Assembly: GCF_001423405.1 (NCBI RefSeq)
Contig: NZ_LMNS01000040.1
Coordinates: 637 to 64,636 of the forward strand
DNA: 64,000 bases
Direction of reading: 5' to 3'
Origin: Methylobacterium sp. Leaf123
Lineage (GTDB): Bacteria > Pseudomonadota > Alphaproteobacteria > Rhizobiales > Beijerinckiaceae
Both the position numbers and the translations under genes were made by a program. This document shows positions 26,218 through 34,052 of the stretch, piece after piece; position 1 is the stretch's first letter, and the number at the start of each line of letters is the position of its first letter. The notes under the pieces are model-generated. The model was not told the origin of the DNA. It saw only the letters and a list, made by a program, of their open reading frames with translations, and made no database searches.

Positions 26218-27101
26218 CGTTTGCCGATTGTCTTGATTTCCTGATCGGCCCCTTCGTCGAGTTCGGCTTCATGCGCCGGGCGCTCGCCGGGTGCCTCGCG
26301 CTGTCCCTCTCGGCCCCGCCGCTCGGCGTCTTCCTGATGCTGCGCCGGATGAGCCTGATGAGCGAGGCGATGAGCCACGCCATCCTGCCCGGCGCCGCCG
26401 CGGGCTTCCTCGTCGCCGGGCTGTCGCTGCCGGCGATGACGCTGGGCGGGCTCGTGGCCGGGCTCGCGGTGGCGCTGGCCGCCGGGCTCGTCACCCGCTC
26501 GACCGTGCTGAAGGAGGATGCCAGTCTGGCCGCCTTCTACCTGATCTCGCTAGCGGGTGGGGTGTTCCTCGTGTCGCTGCGCGGCTCGCAGGTCGATCTG
26601 CTGCACATCCTGTTCGGCACCGTGCTGGCGCTCGACGACGACGCGCTCACGCTGCTCGGAGGCATCGCCAGCCTCACGCTGGTGGCGCTCGCCCTGCTCT
26701 ACCGCCCGCTGGTGATCGAGTGCGTCGATCCGTTGTTCCTGCGCACGGTCAGCCGCGCCGGCGGTCCGGTGCATTCGGCCTTCCTCGCGCTGGTGGTGGT
26801 CAACCTCGTCGGCGGCTTCCAGGCGCTCGGCACGCTGCTGGCGGTCGGCCTGATGCTGCTGCCGGCGATCACCGCCCGGTTCTGGGCCGCCGACCTGTCG
26901 GGTCTGATCCCGGTGGCGATGCTGGTCTCGATGCTCTCCAGCGTGACCGGCCTGCTCGTCTCATACCATGCCGGCATCCGGCTCCCGACGGGACCGGCGA
27001 TCGTGCTGGCGGCGGGCGCGCTCTACCTCGTCTCGATGCTGGTCGGCCCCCGCGGCGGCCTGCTCCACCGCCTCGTGCGGCGGCGCCACTTGGAGGCGTG
27101 A
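26214..27101 (+). CDS. znuB: Zinc ABC transporter permease
   Basis: ABC-3 family integral membrane permease, 295 residues with about eight helices (LMLRRMSLMSEAMSHAILPGAAAGF is the conserved ABC-3 cytoplasmic motif). It forms the zinc channel with ZnuC. Starts at a GTG overlapping znuC. No periplasmic binding protein (znuA) gene follows, so it must be encoded elsewhere. A 20-bp palindrome sits 8 bp after the stop. Confidence 0.95.
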   Translation: MTFADCLDFLIGPFVEFGFMRRALAGCLALSLSAPPLGVFLMLRRMSLMSEAMSHAILPGAAAGFLVAGLSLPAMTLGGLVAGLAVALAAGLVTRSTVLKEDASLAAFYLISLAGGVFLVSLRGSQVDLLHILFGTVLALDDDALTLLGGIASLTLVALALLYRPLVIECVDPLFLRTVSRAGGPVHSAFLALVVVNLVGGFQALGTLLAVGLMLLPAITARFWAADLSGLIPVAMLVSMLSSVTGLLVSYHAGIRLPTGPAIVLAAGALYLVSMLVGPRGGLLHRLVRRRHLEA

Positions 27102-27108
27102 GGCGAAT

Positions 27109-27128
27109 CGCTCCGGCGCGCCGGAGCG
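27109..27128 (+). terminator. Hairpin after znuB
   Basis: Perfect 20-bp palindrome CGCTCCGGCG / CGCCGGAGCG just after the znuB stop. No T tract follows; it is likely the end of the znu transcript but may not act as an intrinsic terminator alone. Confidence 0.5.
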
Positions 27129-27280
27129 GCCCCGATTCATCATGGCCGGGAGGATGCGCCCCGCGGCGCGAAGGCATCGACCTGATGCGTCTCCAGGCGT
27201 GAAGGCGCCGTCTGCCGACGGCCACCGTGGCGCCGGCAACACATCGTTCACCATTCCAACGCGTCGTTCGGCCCCGAGGC

Positions 27281-27309
27281 TTTACACAGAACAAAACAGG
27301 AACAAAGAT
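27281..27309 (+). promoter_or_regulatory. SOS promoter with LexA box in the spacer
   Basis: A -35-like TTTACA (27281-27286) and a -10-like AAAGAT (27304-27309) are separated by exactly 17 bp. The spacer contains GAAC-AAAACAG-GAAC (27289-27303), a perfect match to the alphaproteobacterial LexA operator GAAC-N7-GAAC. LexA bound here would block RNA polymerase. The downstream gene starts at 27336. Confidence 0.8.
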
Positions 27310-27335
27310 CACTCCATCAACAGGGAGTGGAAGCG

Positions 27336-27440
27336 ATGACCAAGCGTGTGCTCTTCACCAGCCTCGTCGAGTTCACCGCCTTTGGCCTGCTCTTCGGAGC
27401 GGTCGCGCTCTGGGCGGTAGCCTTGGCGCCGATCCATTAA
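27336..27440 (+). CDS. SOS-regulated 34-residue membrane protein
   Basis: A 34-codon frame with a strong ribosome site (AGGGAG, 8 nt before ATG). The product has a short basic N-terminus (MTKR) and one hydrophobic helix (LLFGAVALWAVALA) and ends in PIH. It is directly preceded by a promoter with a perfect LexA box, so it should be induced by DNA damage. Single-pass small proteins with this control exist in Caulobacter (SidA, a division inhibitor). Homology to SidA is not claimed; the parallel is one of size, topology and regulation. dnaE follows about 200 bp downstream with its own likely start. Confidence 0.75.
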   Translation: MTKRVLFTSLVEFTAFGLLFGAVALWAVALAPIH

Positions 27441-27645
27441 AGGTTCGCGTTCGAGCGCGGTTTGTTCCGGCCTCGGCTGCGTTGCTCACAGGAAAGGGCA
27501 TCGAGCCGGCGTTTTCGGCCCGCCGCGCCGATCCGCACGGCGTCGGGCGCGAAGAGCGGTGGATATCGGGCGCAGTGCGGCGCCTTGGTGACAGACTCGG
27601 AAGGCATGGAGCGGCGATCTTAGCGGGCTCCGAGCAGGGTCCTTC

Positions 27646-30600
27646 ATGGCGCGCACACTCAAAGAGGTCGGCTTCGTCCACCTCCATGTCCACTCGTCTT
27701 ACTCGCTGCTCGAAGGCGGCGTGAAGGCGGGCGATCTCGTCAAGGCGGCCGCGGCCGACCGGCAGCCTGCGCTCGCGCTCACCGACACCAACAACCTGTT
27801 CGGGGCGCTGGAATTCTCCGAATACGCCGCCAAGGCGGGGATCCAGCCGATCGCCGGGCTCCAGCTCACGATCTGCTTCGAGGCGCCCGACCCGATGGCG
27901 CGCCTGCCCCAGGCCGGCTGCGCCAACATCGTGCTGCTCGCCCAGGACGAGACCGGATACGGCAACCTGCTGCGGCTCGGCAGCCGGGCCCATTTCGACG
28001 GTCCGCTCGGCGCCGCCCCCAACCTCGCCGTCTCGGCACTGGAGGGCAATGTCGAGGGGCTGATCGGCCTCACCGGCGGGCTCACGGGGCCGCTCGATAC
28101 CAGCCTGCGCGCCGGCCGCGCCGATCAGGCCGCGCGCCGCCTGGAGATCCTGAAAGGGGCGTTCGGCGAGGACCGGCTCTACGTCGAGATCCAGCGCCAC
28201 GGCCTTGATGACGAGCGCGCGGTCGAGCGCGAATTGCTGCGGCTCGCGGACACGAACGGCCTCGGCATCGTCGCCACCAACGAACCGTTCTTCGCCAAGC
28301 CCGGCGATTACGACGCGCACGACGCGCTGCTCGCCATCGCAGAGGGCCGTCTCGTCTCCGACGAGCGCCGCCGCCGGCTGACCCCGCGCCACGCCTTCAC
28401 CACGCGCGCCGCGATGATGGAGCTGTTCCGCGATCTGCCGGACGCGCTCTCGGCCTCCGTCGAGATCGCCATGCGTTGCTCCTACCGGGCGCGCACCCGC
28501 AAACCCATCCTGCCGAATTTCGCCAGCGTCGCTGCGGGCGAGGCGCCGCCCATGGCCGAGGCCCTGGCCGAAGCCGCCGAGACGCCGGTTCAGGCGGTCG
28601 CCGCCGACGAGCCGACGGAGCTGTGCCGGCAGGCCGAGGCCGGGCTGGAGCTGCGCCTGAAGCAGCACGGCACCGCCCCCGGCTTCACAGAGGAGGATTA
28701 CCGCGCGCGGCTGAAGTTCGAGCTCGACGTCATCGTCAAGATGAAGTTCCCGGGCTACTTCCTGATCGTCTCGGACTTCATCAAATGGGCCAAGGACCAC
28801 GACATCCCCGTGGGGCCGGGCCGCGGCTCGGGCGCGGGCTCGCTGGTGGCGTGGTCGCTCCTCATCACCGATCTTGACCCCCTCCGCTTCGGCCTGCTGT
28901 TCGAGCGCTTCCTCAATCCTGAGCGCGTCTCGATGCCGGACTTCGACATCGACTTCTGCGTCGAGGGCCGCGAGCGGGTGATCCGCTACGTGCAGCAGCG
29001 CTACGGCGAGCGGCAGGTCGGGCAGATCATCACCTTCGGTACGCTGCTCGCCCGCGGCGTGCTGCGCGACGTCGGCCGCGTGCTGGAAATGCCCTACGGG
29101 CAGGTCGACAAGCTGACCAAGCTCGTGCCGCAGAACCCGGCCAACCCCGTGACCCTGGCCCAGGCGATCGAGGGCGAGCCCAAGCTCCAGCAGGCGATCG
29201 AGGAGGAGCCGATCGTCGCGCGCCTCATCGAGATCTCGAAGAAGCTGGAGGGCCTGCACCGCCACGCCTCGACCCACGCCGCCGGCGTGGTGATCGGCGA
29301 CCGCCCACTCGAAGAACTGGTGCCGCTCTACCGAGACCCGAAGACGGGCATGCGGGTGACCCAGTTCAACATGAAATGGGTCGAGCAAGCCGGCTTGGTA
29401 AAGTTCGACTTCCTTGGCCTCAAGACCCTCACCATGCTGCGGTGCTGCACCGATCTGCTCAAGCAGCGCGGCATCGAGGTCGATCTCGCCCAGATCCCGC
29501 TGGATGACAAGAAAACCTACGAGCCGATGGGCCGGGGCGAGACCGTCGCGGTGTTCCAGGTGGAATCCGCCGGCATGCGGAAAGCGCTCTGCGAGATGCA
29601 GGCCGACCGCCTGGAGGACATCATCGCCCTGGTGGCGCTCTACCGGCCGGGCCCGATGGCCAACATCCCGGTCTATTGCGAGCGCAAGCTCGGGCGCGAC
29701 GCCGGCAACGAGGCGAGCTGGTACTCGCACCCGATGCTGGAGCCGATCCTGAAGGAGACCTTCGGGATCATCGTCTACCAAGAGCAGGTGATGGAGGTCG
29801 CCAAGGTTCTCGCCGGCTACACGCTGGGCGAGGCCGACATGCTCCGCCGCGCCATGGGTAAGAAGATCAAGGCGGAGATGGACGCCCAGCGCGACCGCTT
29901 CGTGAAGGGCTGCACCGAGAACGGCCTGACCAAAGCCAAGGCCGACGAGATCTTCGACCTGCTCGCGAAGTTCGCCGATTATGGCTTCAACAAGTCCCAC
30001 GCCGCGGCCTACGCGCTGGTGACCTACCAGACCGCCTATCTGAAGGCGAACCATCCGGTCGAGTTCCTGGCCGCGGCCATGACGCTCGACATCGACAACA
30101 CCGACAAGCTCGCCGAATTCCGCCAGGACGCGCAGCGCCTGAAGATCACCGTCGAGCCGCCGTCGGTGAACACCTCCGGCGTGGTGTTCGACGTGCGGGA
30201 GGGGCGCATCCTCTACGCGCTCGCCGCGATCAAGGGCGTCGGCCGCTCGGCGGTGGAATCGATCGTCGCCGCCCGCGGTGACACACCGTTCAAGGATCTC
30301 GCCTGCTTTGCCCGGCGCCTGAACCCGCGCCACGTCAACAAGCGCACGCTGGAGAACCTGATCGCGGCCGGGGCGCTGGATTGCATCGAGCCCGACCGGG
30401 CACGCGCCTGGGCCGCGGTCGAGCCGATGATGAAGATGGCCCAGGGCGCGGCCGAGGCCGAGACCTCGGGCATCACCGACATGTTCGGCGGCGTCGCCTC
30501 GGTGGATGTGGCGCTGCGCATCCCAGCCCACGAGTTCTGGACCCACACCGACAAGCTGAAACGCGAGTGCGATGCCATCGGCTTCTTCCTCTCGGGCCAT

Positions 30601-31167
30601 CCGCTCGACGAGTACGGGCCGATCCTCGAAAAGCTGCGGGTCCAGTCCTGGGCGGATTTCTGCCGGGCGGTGCGGGCGGGCACGGCCAGCGTCGGGCGGA
30701 TCGCGGCCTCGGTGCTCGACCGCTCGGAGCGGCGCACCAAGAGCGGCAACAAGCTCGGCATCGTCATCCTCTCGGACCAGACCGGGCATTTCGAGGCGAT
30801 CATCTTCTCCGAAGGGCTCAACCAGTACCGCGACATCCTCGAACCCGGCCGCCCGCTGGTGCTGACGATCCAGGCCAATCTGGAGGGCGAGGACGTGCGC
30901 GCCCGCATCACCACCGCCGAACCCCTCGATCAGGCCGCCGCCCGCCACCAGAAGGGCATGCGTATCTTCCTGCGCGATGACCGCGCCTTGAGTTCGGTGC
31001 AGCAGCGCCTGACCCTGCGCGGCGAGGGCGAGGTGTCGCTGATCCTCATCCTCGATGGCGGCGAGCGCGAGGTCGAGGTGCGACTGAAGGATCGCTACCA
31101 GGCGACCCCGCAGGTTGCGGGTGCGCTGCGCGCCGTGCCGGGGGTGGTTCAGGTCGAGGTGAACTGA
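27646..31167 (+). CDS. dnaE: DNA polymerase III alpha subunit
   Basis: Replicative polymerase catalytic subunit, 1173 residues, the usual DnaE1 length. The PHP domain starts with FVHLHVHSSYSLLEG and ALTDTNNLFG. The polymerase core has GPGRGSGAGSLVAW and the catalytic PDFDIDFC, followed by KFDFLGLKTLT, RPGPM and YGFNKSHAAAYA. The C-terminal helix-hairpin-helix, OB-fold and tau-binding region follow. It is not the DnaE2 paralogue, since there is no imuA/imuB next to it. A strong hairpin follows the stop codon. Start ATG at 27646 fits the family N-terminus. Confidence 0.97.
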   Translation: MARTLKEVGFVHLHVHSSYSLLEGGVKAGDLVKAAAADRQPALALTDTNNLFGALEFSEYAAKAGIQPIAGLQLTICFEAPDPMARLPQAGCANIVLLAQDETGYGNLLRLGSRAHFDGPLGAAPNLAVSALEGNVEGLIGLTGGLTGPLDTSLRAGRADQAARRLEILKGAFGEDRLYVEIQRHGLDDERAVERELLRLADTNGLGIVATNEPFFAKPGDYDAHDALLAIAEGRLVSDERRRRLTPRHAFTTRAAMMELFRDLPDALSASVEIAMRCSYRARTRKPILPNFASVAAGEAPPMAEALAEAAETPVQAVAADEPTELCRQAEAGLELRLKQHGTAPGFTEEDYRARLKFELDVIVKMKFPGYFLIVSDFIKWAKDHDIPVGPGRGSGAGSLVAWSLLITDLDPLRFGLLFERFLNPERVSMPDFDIDFCVEGRERVIRYVQQRYGERQVGQIITFGTLLARGVLRDVGRVLEMPYGQVDKLTKLVPQNPANPVTLAQAIEGEPKLQQAIEEEPIVARLIEISKKLEGLHRHASTHAAGVVIGDRPLEELVPLYRDPKTGMRVTQFNMKWVEQAGLVKFDFLGLKTLTMLRCCTDLLKQRGIEVDLAQIPLDDKKTYEPMGRGETVAVFQVESAGMRKALCEMQADRLEDIIALVALYRPGPMANIPVYCERKLGRDAGNEASWYSHPMLEPILKETFGIIVYQEQVMEVAKVLAGYTLGEADMLRRAMGKKIKAEMDAQRDRFVKGCTENGLTKAKADEIFDLLAKFADYGFNKSHAAAYALVTYQTAYLKANHPVEFLAAAMTLDIDNTDKLAEFRQDAQRLKITVEPPSVNTSGVVFDVREGRILYALAAIKGVGRSAVESIVAARGDTPFKDLACFARRLNPRHVNKRTLENLIAAGALDCIEPDRARAWAAVEPMMKMAQGAAEAETSGITDMFGGVASVDVALRIPAHEFWTHTDKLKRECDAIGFFLSGHPLDEYGPILEKLRVQSWADFCRAVRAGTASVGRIAASVLDRSERRTKSGNKLGIVILSDQTGHFEAIIFSEGLNQYRDILEPGRPLVLTIQANLEGEDVRARITTAEPLDQAAARHQKGMRIFLRDDRALSSVQQRLTLRGEGEVSLILILDGGEREVEVRLKDRYQATPQVAGALRAVPGVVQVEVN

Positions 31168-31177
31168 GTGTCGCTCG

Positions 31178-31217
31178 TGAAACGCCCGCTGCGCCGCCGT
31201 GCCCAGCGGGCGTTTCA
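31178..31217 (+). terminator. Hairpin after dnaE
   Basis: Perfect 14-bp stem TGAAACGCCCGCTG / CAGCGGGCGTTTCA with a 12-base loop, 11 bases after the dnaE stop. A few T residues are inside the 3' arm rather than after it; likely the transcript end. Confidence 0.65.
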
Positions 31218-31469
31218 TGAGGCATTCGGAGCGGGATCGGCTGCAATCGGCCGGTAACCAATCCGATCACGTCCGCAGAATCATGGCGTTGCAGCGCCGT
31301 TTGTGCCTCACCGCCGCCACAGCTCGGTGATTCTGCCAAGGTATGGTTCGTCCGAACTCAAGGTAACGGGCATGGGCTCCGATCGCGGGGCTCGCCCGGT
31401 GCCGCGCAACGGCCGAAGTCCTGTGATTGCCGCGGCGCCGCGTAAGGCCGCCGCCTGATGGAGTGTGGG

Positions 31470-32255
31470 ATGACCGGACACGGTTTGAGAATGGTGGCCA
31501 TCGCCGCCCTGATGGGGCTGGCCGGCACGGCGCAGGCGGCGCAGTGCGGCAACAATGCCGCCGGCTTCGAGGCCTGGAAGGACGAATTCGCCGCCGAGGC
31601 CAAGGGCCGAGCGAGCCCGGCCTCGCTCGCAGCCCTCGCCAACACCTCCTACTCCACCGCGACCATCTCGGCCGATCGCGGCCAGAAGAGCTTCAAGCTC
31701 TCGCTCGACCAGTTCCTGGCCAAGCGCGGCGGCAACACCATCGTCTCCCGCGGGCGCGCCCTCAAAGCGCAGAACGCGGCGCTCTTCGCCTCGATCGAGC
31801 AGCGCTACGGCGTGCCGCCGGGCCCGCTGCTGGCGATCTGGGGCATGGAGACCGGCTTCGGTGCCGTGAAGGGCAACGTCAACACCCTCTCGGCGGTGGC
31901 GACGCTGGCCTACGATTGCCGCCGCTCGGCCTACTTCACCGATCAGCTCTACGCGGCGCTCAAGCTCGTCGATAGCGGCGTCCTGACGCCGGCGACCCGG
32001 GGTGCAGCCCATGGCGAGGTCGGCCACACCCAGTTCCTCCCGAAGAACGTCCTGACCTACGGCGTGGGCGGCAGCCTCGACAGCGCGCCGGTCGCGCTGA
32101 ACTCCACCGCCAACTTCCTGAAGGGTCACGGTTGGCAGCGCGGCGCGGGCTACCAGCCCGGCGAGCCGAACTTCGCCGCGATCCAGGGCTGGAACGCCGC
32201 CGGCGTCTACCAGCGCGCCATCGCGCTCCTCGGCGCCCGGATCGACGGGCAGTAG
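31470..32255 (+). CDS. Lytic murein transglycosylase (MltB-like)
   Basis: A 261-residue secreted muramidase-type enzyme. An N-terminal signal peptide (VAIAALMGLAGTAQAA) is followed by a MltB/SLT_2 domain; the probable catalytic glutamate lies in IWGMETGFG, with later motifs GHTQFLPKNVLTYGV and NSTANFLKGHGW. It cleaves peptidoglycan glycan strands to anhydromuropeptides in the periplasm. No lipobox is seen, so it is probably soluble. The ATG at 31470 has GGAG about 6 nt upstream, better than an ATG 12 bp earlier. A dispersed palindromic repeat follows the gene. Confidence 0.9.
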   Translation: MTGHGLRMVAIAALMGLAGTAQAAQCGNNAAGFEAWKDEFAAEAKGRASPASLAALANTSYSTATISADRGQKSFKLSLDQFLAKRGGNTIVSRGRALKAQNAALFASIEQRYGVPPGPLLAIWGMETGFGAVKGNVNTLSAVATLAYDCRRSAYFTDQLYAALKLVDSGVLTPATRGAAHGEVGHTQFLPKNVLTYGVGGSLDSAPVALNSTANFLKGHGWQRGAGYQPGEPNFAAIQGWNAAGVYQRAIALLGARIDGQ

Positions 32256-32264
32256 TCTTCGCGT

Positions 32265-32356
32265 CCGTCAGGGCGAGCGGAGCGAAGCCGTCCCGCGGCG
32301 TGCCCGATCCGGCACGCCTGCCCCCGGATGGTTTCGGCTCCGGCTCGCGATGACGG
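32265..32356. repeat. Dispersed palindromic repeat (RIME/REP-like)
   Basis: An imperfect inverted repeat of about 30 bp per arm: CCGTCAGGGCGAGCGGAG on the left, and the same type of sequence read from the other strand at 32326-32356 (CCGTCATCGCGAGCCGGAG). The centre also has a GCGTGCC/GGCACGC stem. Sequences of this GTCATxGCGAGC class occur as dispersed intergenic elements in Rhizobiales genomes. Confidence 0.7.
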
Positions 32357-32365
32357 TGGCGAGCA

Positions 32366-33061
32366 CTACGCGCAGGCGGCGCGCCGCTCCCGCAGGCGCT
32401 CGGCCACGAGCGCCTGAAGCGACCACAGATGCCGGTCGTGGATGCCGAGCCGGGCGCAGGCCTCCACGGTGCGGAACAGATACTCGGCGCTCGGGCCCAG
32501 ATGCCCGCAGGCGGCGGCGATCTTGTCCGCGATCTCGGTGTCGGAGAGGCGGCCGGTGTAGCGGTCGCTCTGCCGGTTCACCATGAAGGTCAGCGCCGTG
32601 ACCGGCCCGGTCTCCGTCTCGACGGTGACCCAGCGGCCCTCATAGCCCTTGCCCTTCATCTCCCGCCGCCAGACCGGCATCAGGATGCCATGCGGGTCGG
32701 CATCGTCCAGGCGGAAGGCGACGCCGCGGCAGATCCCGCCCCGGTCGAGCCCCAGCACGAAGCCCGGATTCTCCGGCGTGCCGCGAAACCGCCGCTGCAA
32801 CAGGCAGAACCGGCGGTGCCAGCCCCGCAGCGTGCCGAGCCGTTGCTCGGTGAAGGCGAATTCCGGGTTCCACAGCAGCGAGCCGTAGGCGAACACCCAC
32901 AGGCCGCCCTCGGAGGAGGCGCGACGCGTCAGCATCGCCGCAAGCTCGGGCGCGAGGTCGGCGTCGGAAAGCAGCGTCAGCGCGGTCTCATCGTCGGGGA
33001 CGGTGTCGGGATGGGCACGGGCGATGAGGTCGAGGGAGAGCGACAGGGAACGAGGCGGCAT
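32366..33061 (-). CDS. ChaC-type gamma-glutamylcyclotransferase
   Basis: A 231-residue cytosolic glutathione-specific gamma-glutamylcyclotransferase of the ChaC family, converting glutathione to 5-oxoproline and Cys-Gly. Landmarks are WVFAYGSLLWNPEF, GWHRRFCL and the RGTPENPGFVLGLDRGG substrate loop. The ATG at 33061 is chosen because ChaC proteins begin close to this point; the longer frame adds 20 unrelated residues. Convergent with the transglycosylase across the palindromic repeat. The 146 bp upstream to the insertion element contain nothing recognisable. Confidence 0.9.
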   Translation of the reverse strand: MPPRSLSLSLDLIARAHPDTVPDDETALTLLSDADLAPELAAMLTRRASSEGGLWVFAYGSLLWNPEFAFTEQRLGTLRGWHRRFCLLQRRFRGTPENPGFVLGLDRGGICRGVAFRLDDADPHGILMPVWRREMKGKGYEGRWVTVETETGPVTALTFMVNRQSDRYTGRLSDTEIADKIAAACGHLGPSAEYLFRTVEACARLGIHDRHLWSLQALVAERLRERRAACA

Positions 33062-33203
33062 GATGCCAGGATCACCTTCGCAGGACGTATTAAGCAACAG
33101 CCGCAGGCGGAAGGGAGACACGCCTCACCTCCACGTCCCATTGAGGCATTTCCGGGTTGACGAGGGCCTCCCGCTTAGTACGAAATGCGGACTTCAGAGA
33201 GTT

Positions 33204-33207
33204 CTAG
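33204..33207. repeat. Target-site duplication, left (CTAG)
   Basis: CTAG immediately outside the left terminal inverted repeat; the same four bases flank the right end at 34049-34052. Confidence 0.65.
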
Positions 33208-33216
33208 GGCCTGTTG

Positions 33217-33664
33217 TCACTTGATCCAATCGCAGGCTGCGGCGAGGCAGAGGACGCCTGTGAAGCTGGCGGCGGTCTTCTCGTAGCGGGTGGCCACCGC
33301 CCGCCATTCCTTCAGCCGCGCCCAGAGGCGCTCGACGCGGTTGCGGTTGGTGTAGATCCAGTCCGGGCAGCGGGTGGGTGCTTCGTTGCGCTTGGTGGGG
33401 ACGGCTGGCTTGGCGCCCACGTCGCGGATGTGCTGACGGAAGCCGTGACTGGAGTAGCCGCGGTCGGCCACGACCCACAGCGGCACGCCGGGCAACTGGT
33501 CGAGCAACGGCACGGCGTGGGGCAGTTCGTGCGCCTGTCCCGGCGCGAGGCGGAAGGCGACGGCGCGGCCCGCGCCGTCGGCGATCACGCAGGCCTTGGT
33601 GCCATACCCGCCACGAGACCGGCCAAGCGCTTCACGACCGTCTCGCTCGGTCGCAGATCCCCCC
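33217..33664 (-). CDS. IS5-family transposase, C-terminal frame (OrfB, via -1 frameshift)
   Basis: This frame supplies the catalytic C-terminus: the second Asp in WVVADRGYSS and the Glu in RYEKTAASF, with GGYGTKACVIADG upstream. It has no start of its own. An AAAA-GGGGGG run (33659-33668 on the window strand as CCCCCCTTTT) lies where the two frames join and would allow a glycyl-tRNA to slip back one base, giving a fused transposase of about 255 residues from the OrfA start at 33983. The stop codon lies inside the left terminal inverted repeat. Confidence 0.85.
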
Positions 33665-33983
33665 TTTTGGCCGCACCTGCCGCCTTCTGGTGCGCCCGCA
33701 TGTTGGTGCCGTCGAGGAACACCATGCCGAGCTGCACGCCGCGCTCCTGCACCAGGGCGAGCAGGCGCTCCCACACCCCGGCACGCGCCCAGCGGATGAA
33801 GATCTGCGCCGCCCGCCACCACGGCCCGAACTCGTCTGGAATGGCGCGCCACTTGGCCCCGTTCTGGTGCCGCCACAGGATGGCCGAGAGCGTGCGTTGC
33901 AGGTCCTGCGGCGGGGTCTTCGCCTTCGGCCGGCAGGCATGCACCAGCGGCTCTAGAGCCGCCCACTGCGCGTCGTTCAGCAT
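33585..33983 (-). CDS. IS5-family transposase, N-terminal frame (OrfA)
   Basis: A 132-residue product with the DUF4096-like N-terminal DNA-binding domain typical of IS5/IS427 (LNDAQWAALEPLV, LSAILWRHQNGAKWRAIP, W.R..QIFIRWARAGVWERLL). It also carries the first catalytic Asp of the DDE triad (MVFLDGTNMRAH). After the frameshift site the frame reads on to its own stop 25-26 codons later. Confidence 0.9.
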   Translation of the reverse strand: MLNDAQWAALEPLVHACRPKAKTPPQDLQRTLSAILWRHQNGAKWRAIPDEFGPWWRAAQIFIRWARAGVWERLLALVQERGVQLGMVFLDGTNMRAHQKAAGAAKRGDLRPSETVVKRLAGLVAGMAPRPA

Positions 33984-34048
33984 CAGCCCGCTCCATCCAG
34001 AGGACGGAAAATGCTCACACCCCCAAGACGTTCAGGCGACGACAGACC

Positions 34049-34052
34049 CTAG
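34049..34052. repeat. Target-site duplication, right (CTAG)
   Basis: CTAG immediately outside the right end of the IS5-family element. It contains the TAG stop codon (minus strand) of the adjacent M15 peptidase gene. Confidence 0.65.

Larger units (their letters stand above)
33208..34048 (-). mobile_element. IS5-family insertion sequence (two-frame transposase)
   Basis: An 841-bp element bounded by imperfect inverted repeats: GGCCTGTTGTCACTTGA at the left and GGTCTGTCGTCGCCTGA read inward from the right. Both ends are flanked by CTAG, probably a 4-bp target duplication (or a two-base TA duplication). The transposase is encoded on the minus strand in two frames joined by a probable -1 frameshift, as in the IS427 subgroup of IS5. 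Length and organisation are complete, so it may be active. The insertion lies exactly at the stop codon of the M15 peptidase gene without changing its product. Confidence 0.9.

Noticed and set aside
27441-27470. Further GTTC repeats after the 34-codon gene as extra LexA sites
   Set aside because: Spacings between GTTC copies are 2 and 11 bases rather than 7.
27373-31218. A very long open frame (about 1281 codons) on the minus strand opposite dnaE
   Set aside because: A shadow of GC-rich dnaE: His/Arg/Asp-rich low-complexity translation with no domain, while the + strand frame is a complete DnaE.
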